A stretch of 64,000 bases of DNA from Mesorhizobium loti R88b (lineage in GTDB: Bacteria > Pseudomonadota > Alphaproteobacteria > Rhizobiales > Rhizobiaceae), in the NCBI RefSeq assembly GCF_013170845.1, contig NZ_CP033367.1:5209001-5273000 (forward strand), in the 5' to 3' direction. A program made the position numbers and the translations under genes. This document shows positions 1-10,277 of this stretch, piece after piece. The notes beneath the pieces were generated by a model that searched no databases, was not told the origin of the DNA, and was given only the letters and a program-made list of their open reading frames with translations. Positions within the stretch are counted from its first letter, which is position 1. Every line of letters begins with the position of its first letter.

Positions 1-925
1 TTGGTCCTTCCTCGAACGGAAGGTGATATTCCATCTCGTTGAATTTGGTCTGCCGGTCGCTGGCATAGACGTTGAGCCAGTCCTGCACGTAATCCTCGGA
101 AGGCACTTTGGCGACGGCACCGAGGATCAGCCGCCGGCGTAGCGATGGCAGCCAGGCGAGCCCGGTGCGCAGCCGGCGCAGCGTGCGCAAGGAGCCTTCA
201 TCATCCTCGGTCGGGCGCGTGGCGGTCGCCGCATCACTGAAGTCACTGGCGATGAACTGCGCATAGCCCGAGAATGGAATGTAGTAGAACTCGGCCGATC
301 GGTGCGCGGTCATCATGTTCTCGAAGTCGCGCAGCATGTCGGCGATCGGCAGCACCCACTTGCGCCGCCGCAGCCGGTAGGTCGCGATGTTGTTGAGCGT
401 CACTTCGCTCAAGACGCCGAAGGCACCGAGCGCCACACCGATGGCGTGGATCGTGTCCTGATCCCCTGCCCTGGTGAAGTCGCGTATCTTGCCAAGCCCG
501 TCGACGACCTGCACCGTCTCCAACTGCGTGTGATAGGCGCCGAGCGTCGGTCCCGAGCCATGGGTGGCGGTTCCCAGCGCGCCGCCAATCGCCTGGCGGT
601 CGATATCGCCCATGTTGGGCAGGCCTTGGCCGATGCCTTGCAGGATGTGCATGAGCGAACCAAGCCGCGTCCCTGCCCGCACGCGCGCCTGATGCTTCTC
701 GGCGTCATGCGAGACCAGCCCCTCGAGCTTCTCCAGGGACAAGATCGTGCCCTCGGATTTCACCAGCGGGGTGAAGGAATGACCGGCGCCGACGACGCGA
801 ATCGGGCCGGGTGCCGTTCGCACGAGATCGCCGAGCTCGCCCGCATCGGCAGGGCTGGCGATCAGCCGAGGTTGAGCTGTGACATAGCCGGACCAGTTGC
901 TCCAAATGTTCGGCATGGTGCTCAC
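1..925 (-). CDS. FAD-linked oxidase, D-arabinono-1,4-lactone oxidase-like (C-terminus cut by window edge)
   Basis: This is a flavoprotein oxidase of the sugar-lactone oxidase type. It would bind FAD in an N-terminal PCMH domain and oxidise a sugar lactone or alcohol; the substrate is unknown. About 308 codons are visible. The FAD-binding segments are GAGHSFTPLV near residues 46-55 and a glycine-rich IGGALGTATHGSG near 113-125. The last visible residues (NEMEYHLPF) resemble the C-terminal ALO domain. The GTG start at 925 overlaps the TGA of the upstream MFS gene as GTGA; an ATG three codons in (916) is the alternative. The overlap suggests co-translation with the carrier, which may import or export the oxidase's substrate. 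Confidence 0.85.
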   Translation of the reverse strand, partial: MSTMPNIWSNWSGYVTAQPRLIASPADAGELGDLVRTAPGPIRVVGAGHSFTPLVKSEGTILSLEKLEGLVSHDAEKHQARVRAGTRLGSLMHILQGIGQGLPNMGDIDRQAIGGALGTATHGSGPTLGAYHTQLETVQVVDGLGKIRDFTRAGDQDTIHAIGVALGAFGVLSEVTLNNIATYRLRRRKWVLPIADMLRDFENMMTAHRSAEFYYIPFSGYAQFIASDFSDAATATRPTEDDEGSLRTLRRLRTGLAWLPSLRRRLILGAVAKVPSEDYVQDWLNVYASDRQTKFNEMEYHLPFEEGP

Positions 926-2151
926 GCGACAACCCGGCGACGCCGCGCCACGAAGACAAAAAGACCGAGCAGCAGCACGCTGGCCAAGGCACTGGCGGCG
1001 GCGAACTCCGGCACCGGGCGAAAATCCTTGCCGTCGATGAGCAGCGACGCCGCGACAGGCCCGATCGCCAGGCCGAAGAGCTGCGCGGCCGGCACCAGCA
1101 GCACGGCCGTGCGTGTGTCATCCGCCGTGATCGCCAGCCGTATCTGATAGGGCACGATGAACAGGAGGATGAAGCCCATGACCAGGGTGGCGACCCAGAA
1201 TGTGGTGAGGCCAGGTCCGCTGGCGAGAACAAGCGAACACAAAAGCGCCACCACACCGATCACCACAATGGCAATGCGATAATCGATACGGGCCTCGAAC
1301 ACGGTCGCCGACATCGCGCCCAGGACCTGAACCGCGAGGCTGGCTGAGACAATCAGGCCGGCGGTGCGGCCATCGATGCCGAATTGGGCGCCAAGCGGCT
1401 CGAGAAACGCCCAGACCGAGCCAAAGAACATGAAGTAGCAGAAGACGCACAACAGTGCGGTGATCGACGGAACCGTCAGCACATTGGCCAGATTCTCTTC
1501 CTTGGGCAGGTCGGCGTAGTCAGCGGGGACAATGAAGGCGACCACGAGCGACAGGACGCAGACGACCGCGAGAATGAGGAAGCCGCCAGCCGAACCGTGG
1601 GCCGGAATGACATAGAGTGCCAGCAGCAGCGCCAGCGCGCATTGCGCCAGAGTCTGCATGGTGACGAAATAGCCGCCGATGCGCTCGGCCCGGCGCGAAC
1701 GGGCGATCAGTTCAGTGGCGACCGCGACAAGGCCGCCTTCGGCAAGACCGGCCAGGGCGCGCGCCGCCATCAGCGTGTTGGCGCCGGCGGCATAGGCTGT
1801 CCACACATTCGCCAGCGCCAGCAAGAGCAAGAGGACCGCACTTTTCCAGCGCATGTTGTGGGCCGAGAGCAGCATCGCTACGATCGCTGAGCCGATCGCG
1901 ATGGCGATCATCTCGGCGGTGGCAACCAGCGCCAGTTCGTCACCGCTGACATGGCCCTCGGTGTAGAGGGCGCCGAGCAGGACGGGCTGCAGGCCGAGAA
2001 TGAGCAGGCCGACCGACCCGATCCACAGGGCGGAGGCAAGCTGTCCGCCGGTCGGATTGCCGACCAGCCAGTCGCCGCTTCCGGTATGCGCGTCACCAGA
2101 TGCCAAAGCCGCCTCCCAACGTCCCTTGCCGTGCGCCGAAAAAGCTGACAA
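922..2151 (-). CDS. MFS transporter
   Basis: This is a 409-residue, 12-helix major facilitator superfamily permease of the inner membrane. Hydrophobic helices run from about residue 40 to the RRRR end, which fits the positive-inside rule. A central GLAEGGLVAV stretch lies in the region normally occupied by helix 4. The start is unusual: the only codon available after the upstream in-frame stop is TTG at 2151, preceded by AGG, with another TTG 19 codons later. The gene is divergent from a TetR regulator and overlaps the next gene by 4 nt. A drug or metabolite carrier controlled by that regulator is likely; the substrate cannot be read from the sequence. Confidence 0.85.
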   Translation of the reverse strand: MSAFSAHGKGRWEAALASGDAHTGSGDWLVGNPTGGQLASALWIGSVGLLILGLQPVLLGALYTEGHVSGDELALVATAEMIAIAIGSAIVAMLLSAHNMRWKSAVLLLLLALANVWTAYAAGANTLMAARALAGLAEGGLVAVATELIARSRRAERIGGYFVTMQTLAQCALALLLALYVIPAHGSAGGFLILAVVCVLSLVVAFIVPADYADLPKEENLANVLTVPSITALLCVFCYFMFFGSVWAFLEPLGAQFGIDGRTAGLIVSASLAVQVLGAMSATVFEARIDYRIAIVVIGVVALLCSLVLASGPGLTTFWVATLVMGFILLFIVPYQIRLAITADDTRTAVLLVPAAQLFGLAIGPVAASLLIDGKDFRPVPEFAAASALASVLLLGLFVFVARRRRVVA

Positions 2152-2174
2152 CCTGTCAGTATTTCAGAAACTGA
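2146..2174. promoter_or_regulatory. Probable TetR operator between MFS gene and tetR
   Basis: Two adjoining inverted repeats lie in the divergent intergenic space: TGACA-N3-TGTCA at 2146-2158 and TCAGT-N9-ACTGA at 2156-2174. They cover the translation start of the MFS gene. The position between a TetR gene and its divergent target is the usual arrangement. Assignment as operator is inference. Confidence 0.5.
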
Positions 2175-2231
2175 TACTTGATCATATTTCTTGTCAACCA
2201 GAATTTGCCAATGCGTGCGAAAGACCGGTGC

Positions 2232-2858
2232 ATGACGGAAGCAAGGCGTACAGCGACCGAACCGAGGCGCAAACCCAAGCAGGAGCGCAGCCGCGAGCGC
2301 ATCGACGCGATCCTGTCAACGACCATGCGGCTGATCGGCGAGAAGGGCATCGATGCCGTCACCATGAAGGAGGTCGGCATGCTGGCGGGCGGGCCGATCG
2401 CCACCGTCTACCATTACTTCCCCAACAAGTCGGCGATCCTGGCGATGCTCTATGAGCGGTTTTCGGAGGTCAGCCGCGCGCGATTGACTGCGATCATCGC
2501 CGACGTCCGCGAAGCCAGGGACGTCATCGCCGCTGCCGACCGGCTGCTCGACGACTACCACAACCGCGTCGCCGGCGATCCAGCCATCCAGGATCTGCAG
2601 AACGCCATCCAGGCCGACAAGGCGCTCAAGAACCTCGACATCGCTGAAACCCGGCATCAGGCCCGGATGTTCTGCGACCATGTCATCCCTTTGCTCGATC
2701 CGCAAAAGCAGGAGCAGTTCGAACGCATGGTTCTGCTGATCTTCCAGCTCGCCGGCGGCGTCGTGCGTCTGGCGCTTGCGGAGGGTGAGGCCGAAAGCCG
2801 CCGGACCATCGAGGATTACCGGTCGATCATCCACACTCAGTTGAGGCTTTTTCTTTAG
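2232..2858 (+). CDS. TetR/AcrR family transcriptional regulator
   Basis: This is a dimeric DNA-binding repressor of 208 residues. The N-terminal helix-turn-helix is at about residues 42-64 (VTMKEVGMLAGGPIATVYHYF), followed by the family's NKSAIL segment. The remainder is an alpha-helical ligand-binding domain. The start chosen is ATG 2232 (MTEARR); ATGs at 2211 and 2178 are in frame but extend into the operator region. It probably represses the divergent MFS-oxidase pair and itself through the inverted repeats at 2146-2174. The inducer is unknown. Confidence 0.88.
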   Translation: MTEARRTATEPRRKPKQERSRERIDAILSTTMRLIGEKGIDAVTMKEVGMLAGGPIATVYHYFPNKSAILAMLYERFSEVSRARLTAIIADVREARDVIAAADRLLDDYHNRVAGDPAIQDLQNAIQADKALKNLDIAETRHQARMFCDHVIPLLDPQKQEQFERMVLLIFQLAGGVVRLALAEGEAESRRTIEDYRSIIHTQLRLFL

Positions 2859-2888
2859 ACCGGCATAATGACGATGATCCGTTGTGGC

Positions 2889-3740
2889 CTATCTCGCCTG
2901 GCGGATGAGGCTTTCGAAGCCGTCGGCCAGATCGGCAGCGCCGGCCGCGAACATTTTCATCAGTTTTTGGGGACGGCCGGGGGTCTTGTTGGCATCGAGT
3001 AGGATCGCCCTGCCCTCATGCATGACGAAATCGAATTTCCCGTAGTCAAAGCCGAGTTCACGCCGCCGCTCGCGTATTTCCTCTGGAACCGGAACGGTCT
3101 CACGGCGGATCGTTTCCGACGCCTTGACCAGCCTGTTTGGCGAGACGTAGCGGGTGCAGCGTTCACGCTCTCCGCAAAACACCCAGAAACGTGCTGCGAA
3201 ACCGTCGGGTTCTCTTTCCGGAATGAATTTATCCACGACAAGGTCATCGTTTTCAAAGACGCCGTCCGGAACTTCGCCGACCGATCCATAGACCTCATAG
3301 GGCTGCAGGGTTGGCAGATGTGGAAAAGGCTGCGGTTTTCCCGCGCGCTTCGATCGCCGGTTGAGGAGTCTCTCCGGAAAGCCCTGATAGTTCAGGTTGC
3401 TCTTGACGATGACCGGGCCTTGCCAGGCATCGCCTTGTGATATCTGCGCCCCGCTGATGTGTCGTTTGGAGATATCGGCTGCCCCGATATTGAGGCAGAA
3501 CGGAAAACGCCTGGCATAGTCAACATGGTCCGCAGGCGTTATTGTCGCATCGACATGCAGAACCGCGATATCACCATCGCATATCTTTGACGGGCCTGGC
3601 TGGATCCGAACCGAATGACCACGCCTTTTCAGGTCCTCCAAAACATCGAAAAGCAGATAGGGGCTGCCCCTGCGCAACATCAGGTTTCGCCTGCCCAGGA
3701 ACCGGTCATGCTCATGCGTTATGATAACGATGCGCGCCAC
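2889..3740 (-). CDS. ATP-grasp-like protein of unknown substrate
   Basis: A 283-residue protein that I do not recognise as a named family. Two features suggest an ATP-grasp fold: VIVKSNLNYQG near 110-120, resembling the lysine strand and flexible loop, and an acidic LLDANKTPG near 247-255, resembling the metal-binding D/E-x-N strand. The opening MARIVIITHEHD is a Rossmann-like first strand. If correct, it would ligate a carboxylate to an amine or thiol using ATP. It converges with the TetR gene and is divergent from a methyltransferase. Its base composition looks slightly less GC-rich than its neighbours. Confidence 0.6.
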   Translation of the reverse strand: MARIVIITHEHDRFLGRRNLMLRRGSPYLLFDVLEDLKRRGHSVRIQPGPSKICDGDIAVLHVDATITPADHVDYARRFPFCLNIGAADISKRHISGAQISQGDAWQGPVIVKSNLNYQGFPERLLNRRSKRAGKPQPFPHLPTLQPYEVYGSVGEVPDGVFENDDLVVDKFIPEREPDGFAARFWVFCGERERCTRYVSPNRLVKASETIRRETVPVPEEIRERRRELGFDYGKFDFVMHEGRAILLDANKTPGRPQKLMKMFAAGAADLADGFESLIRQAR

Positions 3741-3826
3741 TTATAACCCCTTGGCTTCAATGCCCGCTTCTATTAAGCCGCTCTAATTAGTCGATGCCAG
3801 ACCTTATTGGGCTCCAGCGGGTTTGA

Positions 3827-4624
3827 ATGACAAATCATTGGGATAATTATCACCAGCGTTGGCAGTTGCTGGACGCCCCGCTGCGGCCGACCGCGGAAAC
3901 AGTTGGCATATTCGATCGCGAACTTGACCTCGGAAATGCCGACGTTCTTCTGCTCGGCGTGACCCCTGAACTGGCAGTCCTGGGCAGATCGATGCTGGCG
4001 ATCGACCAGTCAGCAACCATGATTTCCGGCGTATGGGCCGGCGACAACGCCTCGCGAAAGGCGATGGCGGGAAATTGGCTCAGCCTCCCCTTGGAGCAGG
4101 CAAGTTTCGACGCGGTCATCGGCGATGGATGCCTCTCGGCGGTCGATACCAAAGCTGCACGCCACACGCTGTTCGGGGAAATCGCAAGAGTGCTCAAGCC
4201 CTGCAGGCGCGCGGCGATCCGCGTTTTTGCACGGCCAGAAACAGCGGATGATTTGCAGAGCATCGAAGCTCTGGTTTTGGCCGGTGGAGTCGAGAATTTC
4301 CACGCGCTCAAATGGCGCATCGCAATGGCCTGCACGAGCGACGACGGCGATTTCACAGTCAAGGTGCGAACGATCCGCGACACCTTCGATAGCATGTTCC
4401 CCGATCGCGAAGCTCTTGCCGCACGAACAGGATGGAGCATGACATCGATCAACACAGTCGATGTCTATGCCGGCTCGGACATAAGCTACAGCTTCGCGAC
4501 GCTGGCCACGCTGATCGACGAGGCAAGCAACCGGTTCGGCGAGGTATGCGTCGTGCCGAGCGGCTCTTACCCGCTGGCGGAACGCTGCCCGCTGCTGGTG
4601 CTTGGGTCGCCGAGGCGGCTGTAA
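3827..4624 (+). CDS. Class I SAM-dependent methyltransferase
   Basis: A 265-residue protein with the Methyltransf_11-type Rossmann pattern. Motif I is degenerate (ADVLLLGVTPE, residues 38-48, lacking the usual GxGxG). An acidic residue follows in LAIDQSA near 58-63, then a post-motif GNWLSLPLE near 82-90 and FDAVIGDGCLS near 94-104, where a substrate loop normally sits. It is likely cytoplasmic with an unknown methyl acceptor. It stands alone on the plus strand between the ATP-grasp-like gene and the groES promoter. The weakened glycine motif leaves some doubt that it is an active enzyme. Confidence 0.7.
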   Translation: MTNHWDNYHQRWQLLDAPLRPTAETVGIFDRELDLGNADVLLLGVTPELAVLGRSMLAIDQSATMISGVWAGDNASRKAMAGNWLSLPLEQASFDAVIGDGCLSAVDTKAARHTLFGEIARVLKPCRRAAIRVFARPETADDLQSIEALVLAGGVENFHALKWRIAMACTSDDGDFTVKVRTIRDTFDSMFPDREALAARTGWSMTSINTVDVYAGSDISYSFATLATLIDEASNRFGEVCVVPSGSYPLAERCPLLVLGSPRRL

Positions 4625-4749
4625 GCCTTGTATACCCCCTGTTGTCGGATGACAGCCGGCTCTGCAGTTGATGCGTTGGCGGTCGGGATTTTGCGCAATC
4701 GCAGGCCAGCACGAGAAAAATTTCCTGCGATAGCCCATTCCCACGCGCC

Positions 4750-4778
4750 TTGACTCTCGAAAGCCCCGCGCCTATTTC
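4750..4778 (+). promoter_or_regulatory. groESL promoter (sigma-70 type)
   Basis: TTGACT at 4750-4755 and TATTTC at 4773-4778 are separated by 17 bp. This is a good housekeeping-sigma spacing. Transcription would begin about 4785, just before the CIRCE repeat. Confidence 0.7.
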
Positions 4779-4787
4779 AGCGCGACG

Positions 4788-4814
4788 TTAGCACTCGCCT
4801 TTGGTGAGTGCTAA
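4788..4814. promoter_or_regulatory. CIRCE operator (HrcA binding site)
   Basis: A perfect TTAGCACTC-N9-GAGTGCTAA inverted repeat, identical to the CIRCE consensus. It lies between the promoter and groES. By established knowledge HrcA binds here and represses groESL until unfolded protein titrates GroEL away from HrcA. hrcA is not in this window. Confidence 0.97.
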
Positions 4815-4876
4815 CTCATATCCGGCGCCGCCGGATGGAGGAACTGTTTCTCACCGTTCTCATCGAGGAAGAAAAA

Positions 4877-5173
4877 ATGGCAAAGTCGAAATTCCGCCCG
4901 CTTCATGACCGCGTGGTCGTTCGCCGGGTCGAATCCGAATCCAAGACCGCCGGCGGGATCATCATCCCGGATACGGCAAAGGAAAAGCCGCAGGAAGGCG
5001 AGATCATCGCTGTCGGCTCCGGCGCTCGTGACGAAGCTGGCAAGCTGGTCCCGCTGGACGTCAAGGCTGGCGACCGCATCCTGTTCGGCAAGTGGTCGGG
5101 CACCGAAGTCAAGCTCAATGGCGAAGACCTTCTGATCATGAAGGAATCCGACATCATGGGCATCATCGGCTGA
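4877..5173 (+). CDS. groES: Co-chaperonin GroES (Cpn10)
   Basis: A 98-residue heptameric lid of the chaperonin. It opens with the Cpn10 signature [12 protein letters not shown] and carries the mobile-loop segment [19 protein letters not shown]. It ends in [17 protein letters not shown] 4877 is preceded by GAGGAAGA at 4865-4872; a longer in-frame start at 4808 lies inside CIRCE and is rejected. It is cotranscribed with groEL 62 bp downstream and controlled by CIRCE/HrcA. Confidence 0.98.
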   Translation: MAKSKFRPLHDRVVVRRVESESKTAGGIIIPDTAKEKPQEGEIIAVGSGARDEAGKLVPLDVKAGDRILFGKWSGTEVKLNGEDLLIMKESDIMGIIG

Positions 5174-5232
5174 TTATCGGCCTCACCGTCAACTGAATTC
5201 CGGGCTTACCCCAAGCCCTTGCCAGGAGCTAA

Positions 5233-6891
<1,659 letters not shown>

Positions 6892-6917
6892 TCCAGCCAA
6901 CCCGGCTAAGCTTACGG

Positions 6918-6945
6918 AAAGGGCGGCAGCGATGCCGCCCTTTTT
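6918..6945 (+). terminator. Rho-independent terminator of groESL
   Basis: An 11-bp stem (AAAGGGCGGCA / TGCCGCCCTTT) with loop GCGA is followed by a run of T. It starts 26 bp after the groEL stop. Confidence 0.92.
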
Positions 6946-7165
6946 CATTGCCGCCTGCAACGATAGCGACCAGCGGGAGCTGCACCAATTGACCGTGCAG
7001 CTGCCTCATTCTTGTGCAATTTCCCAGCAAAATCAGCAACTTCGACTACGCCTTGGCGACGCCGCGCAAATTTGTCGGACAATATTTTTTAACATATTTG
7101 CGATTACTATAAGGGTGAGAGCACGGCCAGGTTGATCCTGCGTGTGGCGTGTCGGGTAATCAGCG

Positions 7166-9238
7166 ATGCAATTTTTCCGGCGATTTTTGCGGAACCGCGA
7201 CGGCAACGTGCTGATCATCTCGGCACTGATAATGCCGGTGTTGATCGGCATGGCCGCCCTGGTGACCGAATATGGCGCAGCGCTCGTCGAGCGGGCCGAC
7301 AATCAGCGTGTAGCCGACCTGTCAGCCTATGCAGGCGCGCTTGCCTACAATGCCAACAAGTCCACCGACCAGATGACAGCCACCGCCGTCAGCGTCGCGG
7401 TGCTCAACGGCGTTCCCGCCACCAATGTCCAGGTCAGCCTGGTTGCCTCGCCGAGAACGGCAGGCGTCAACGCCGTTTCGGTGTCGATCAACACGTACAG
7501 GACGCTGTTCCTGGCACGTGTCCTGAACGATCGCCAGCAATTGCAGATCTACGCCAATTCGGTGGCCGAAGTTGGCGCGCAGCCGCAGACGCCGGGATGC
7601 ATGCTGGCGCTTGACGGCACGCAGACAGGCGTGACGCTGAGCGGCGGCACCTCGATCTCGGCGCCGAAATGCACCGTCTCGTCCAACAACACGGTGACTG
7701 TGCCTTGCGGCACCAGCATTTCGGCGATCGGCGTCAATTACAATTCCGCAGCCGCTCCAAGCCAACCTTGCAGCGGCATTACGGGCCCAGGCGGGGCGGC
7801 AGCGGTCATCACCAAGAAGTCGACCCCCGATCCGCTGGCCGGCAATGCAGCTGTCACGGCGGCCGTGGCGCGGTTTTCAACCGTGGCTGCGCTGTCGGCG
7901 ACCACCGCTCCATCGGCTCCGACCAACACGACCGGCACCAGCATTGATTTCGCATGGGACCAAACCGCGACAACGAATGCGGCCGTAGCCGCTGGCTGCA
8001 CGGCGTCCTGGTCGCAGCCGACATGGACGTTCAGTTGCGGTAGCAAGACGACCGTCAATTTGGGGAACGTCACTATCGGTGGCGGCATCAACCTGAATTT
8101 CGCGCTGAATGGCGCGGTAACGACCACCTACAATTTCGCCGGTGATTTCACCACCAGCGCCACGACCAGTTTCGGGCCAGGCACCTACAATTTCGCCAAG
8201 ACCCTCACCACAGCGGGAACCACCACTTTCGGTGCCGGCACCTATAATTTCGGCAAGCAGGTGACCACGGGCGGAACCACCACCTTCGGCGCCGGCGCTT
8301 TCAACTTCGCCAAGGGTTTGACCACCGGAGGCGGCGCCACCACGACGTTTGGGGCGGGCACCTTCAAGATCGGCCGCAGCGACACCGCCTGCAACGGTTC
8401 GGGACAGGTCAGCATCTGCAACACCTCCGTCTTGACCTTTGGCGGGCCGAGCATTTTCGAGCTCCCCGGTGGCTACACCAACACTGGTGGCTCAACACTG
8501 ACCTTCGGCTCGGGCACGACCAATTCCTACAAGATCGGCCCCGGCAGCAATGGCGACGCCATCACGCTCGGCGGCGGCTCGCAGACGATCATGGCCGATG
8601 CAACAGGCGCCAGCAGCGTCTTTCAGGTCGTCGGCAATGTGAACGGCGGCGGTGGCGGCAGCTGCTTTGTGGTGCCGGTCGCGGCGCAGCATGACATCGC
8701 CGGCAATTTCATCGGCTCGGGCGCCATCCTGCTTGGAGCCGGCGTCTACACCGTGGACGGCTATTTCGCGCTTGGCGGCAATGGCGGCGGCAGCGCCAAT
8801 TGCAACGGCAGCACGATCAGTGTCAGCGGCGCCAATGTGACGCTGGTGCTGTCCGGCAAGGCCAAATCCAGTTCGGGAAGCTGCAACGGTTACGTCTTCT
8901 GCGTCGCCGCCGGCTACAGCAACATCGTGCTCAGCGCACCACAAACGGGAGCAACGGCGAAGCTTGCGGTGATCGGCCCGACGGCGACCACGAACACCGG
9001 CGGCGCGACCTTCGCCGAAGGCGGCTCCAACGCCCAGATATCAGGCGCGTTCTACTTTCCCTACGGTCCCATCATCATGAATGGCGGCTCCAGCGTGCTG
9101 GGATCGAAGACCGACACGACCAAGTGCCTGCAGATGATCGGCTCGCGCATCACATTGTCGGGCGGCACCGCCGCCGCTTCGGAATGCATCGCCGCCTCAG
9201 GGAGCAGCACCAGCAGCAAGGTGAGCCTCGTGCAATGA
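7166..9238 (+). CDS. TadG-like surface protein with internal 19-residue repeats
   Basis: A 690-residue protein. The short basic N-terminus, RDGN motif and single hydrophobic helix (about residues 15-36) match TadG/Flp-pilus-associated proteins, which are anchored in the inner membrane and face the periplasm. The following 100 residues look like the Tad-type helical stalk (ADNQRVADLSAYAGALAY). After about residue 145 the chain is Gly/Thr/Ser/Asn-rich with scattered cysteines and probably forms beta structure. Residues 322-402 hold tandem FGAGTYNF-type repeats. ATG 7166 starts the first gene of a three-gene unit; its TGA overlaps the next ATG. The function of the long C-terminal part is unknown. 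Confidence 0.8.
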   Translation: MQFFRRFLRNRDGNVLIISALIMPVLIGMAALVTEYGAALVERADNQRVADLSAYAGALAYNANKSTDQMTATAVSVAVLNGVPATNVQVSLVASPRTAGVNAVSVSINTYRTLFLARVLNDRQQLQIYANSVAEVGAQPQTPGCMLALDGTQTGVTLSGGTSISAPKCTVSSNNTVTVPCGTSISAIGVNYNSAAAPSQPCSGITGPGGAAAVITKKSTPDPLAGNAAVTAAVARFSTVAALSATTAPSAPTNTTGTSIDFAWDQTATTNAAVAAGCTASWSQPTWTFSCGSKTTVNLGNVTIGGGINLNFALNGAVTTTYNFAGDFTTSATTSFGPGTYNFAKTLTTAGTTTFGAGTYNFGKQVTTGGTTTFGAGAFNFAKGLTTGGGATTTFGAGTFKIGRSDTACNGSGQVSICNTSVLTFGGPSIFELPGGYTNTGGSTLTFGSGTTNSYKIGPGSNGDAITLGGGSQTIMADATGASSVFQVVGNVNGGGGGSCFVVPVAAQHDIAGNFIGSGAILLGAGVYTVDGYFALGGNGGGSANCNGSTISVSGANVTLVLSGKAKSSSGSCNGYVFCVAAGYSNIVLSAPQTGATAKLAVIGPTATTNTGGATFAEGGSNAQISGAFYFPYGPIIMNGGSSVLGSKTDTTKCLQMIGSRITLSGGTAAASECIAASGSSTSSKVSLVQ
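8129..8371 (+). repeat. In-frame ~57-bp coding repeats in the TadG-like gene
   Basis: Cores FGPGTYNF, FGAGTYNF, FGAGAFNF and FGAGTFKI begin at residues 336, 355, 374 and 395. A partial unit (TYNF) begins at 321-322. The spacing is 19, 19 and 21 residues, so the unit is about 57 bp with one short insertion. Confidence 0.85.
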
Positions 9239-9840
9239 GAAAGCTGTTCAGTCTCGGCCGTGCCCTGCCTGGCAACGGGCGTTCGTCATTCTCGGACTTC
9301 CTGCGGCGCCAGAAAGCCGGCGTGTCGGCGGTCGAGTTCGCTTTGGTCAGCCCCGTGCTGCTCGTCATCCTGGCCGGAACTGTCGACATCGGCGGCTCGC
9401 TGAAGGCCAAGTTCGAACTGAGTTCGGCGGTCTCGGCCGGCTCGAACTATGCGTTGCTCAATGGCGACAAGGTCAATTCCTCCGGCGGCAGCGCGCTGGC
9501 CGGCAACATCGCGACGATTGTTACGAGCGGCCTGAGCAGCAATGGCGGCAACATTCAGGTGCTCGTCAACAACGGTCCCACATTTGCGTATAACGCCACC
9601 ACATCCACGGCCACCCAAACCGGCACCGCTGCCAATGCCGACCTGTGCTACTGCCCGGGCAATTCGGGGGCCGTGGCCTGGAGTTCGCCGGTGGCGTGCG
9701 GCAGCATCTGCAGCGCCGGCGGGCTGGCGGGAAAATTCGTGACGATCTCAGCCAGCAAGCCCTATACGCCGCTCTTCGGCGGCTTCGGCATCGTCAGCAA
9801 TGGCAACATCACCGTCCAGTCGGTGGTGCAGCCGCAATGA
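9235..9840 (+). CDS. TadE-like pseudopilin
   Basis: A 201-residue protein with a basic leader, then G-VSAVEFALVSPVLL: a glycine followed at +5 by glutamate and a hydrophobic helix. That is the TadE/Flp prepilin cleavage pattern, so processing by a TadV/CpaA-type prepilin peptidase is expected. The mature domain is Ser/Gly/Asn-rich with cysteine pairs around CYCPGN and CGSIC. ATG 9235 overlaps the upstream stop as ATGA, which fixes the start. It is the middle gene of the unit. The rest of a tad/cpa machinery is not in the window. Confidence 0.87.
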   Translation: MRKLFSLGRALPGNGRSSFSDFLRRQKAGVSAVEFALVSPVLLVILAGTVDIGGSLKAKFELSSAVSAGSNYALLNGDKVNSSGGSALAGNIATIVTSGLSSNGGNIQVLVNNGPTFAYNATTSTATQTGTAANADLCYCPGNSGAVAWSSPVACGSICSAGGLAGKFVTISASKPYTPLFGGFGIVSNGNITVQSVVQPQ

Positions 9841-10277
9841 GCCGTTGTCGATCCTTCTTGCGCGACAGGTCCGGCGCCCATGCCGTCGAGTTCGCGCTGC
9901 TCTCTGTGCCGTTGCTGATGGTGCTGATGGGCACGTTCGAGTTTGGCCGCATGTATTGGGCCCAGCACGTGCTGAATGAGGTCGCCGCGGCAGGGGCGCG
10001 TTGCGTCGGCGTGCTGCAGAGCGGCTGCACGCTAAACGGCGTCTACGATGCGCCCAGCGCGGTCAGCTATATCAGCGGCAGGGCGGCAACCGACGGCATT
10101 GTTCTGAGCGACACCAACATCACCGTCAGCAACAACACCACCTGCTCGGGCCTGTCCGGCTTTTCCAGCGTCCAGGTTTCCTACACCTTCGCGACCGTGC
10201 TGCCGGCCTTGCTGACGTCGCTGGTCAATGGCCCGAACCTCAGCGCCAAGGCTTGCTTCCCGAACCAGGGCGCCTGA
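9837..10277 (+). CDS. TadE-like pseudopilin, second copy
   Basis: A 146-residue protein with the same layout as its neighbour: a short basic leader, G-AHAVEFALLSVPLLMVLMG with glutamate at +5, then a helix and a small extracytoplasmic domain with four cysteines. The start ATG overlaps the upstream TGA as ATGA, so the three genes are translationally coupled. The stop codon is itself part of the stem of the hairpin at 10275-10302. It is probably a minor pilin, or part of a Tad-type secretion or adhesion structure. Confidence 0.87.
   Translation: MSRCRSFLRDRSGAHAVEFALLSVPLLMVLMGTFEFGRMYWAQHVLNEVAAAGARCVGVLQSGCTLNGVYDAPSAVSYISGRAATDGIVLSDTNITVSNNTTCSGLSGFSSVQVSYTFATVLPALLTSLVNGPNLSAKACFPNQGA

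Noticed and set aside
4808..4876. Extended groES start
   Set aside because: It begins within CIRCE; ATG 4877 has a ribosome-binding site and the conserved N-terminus.
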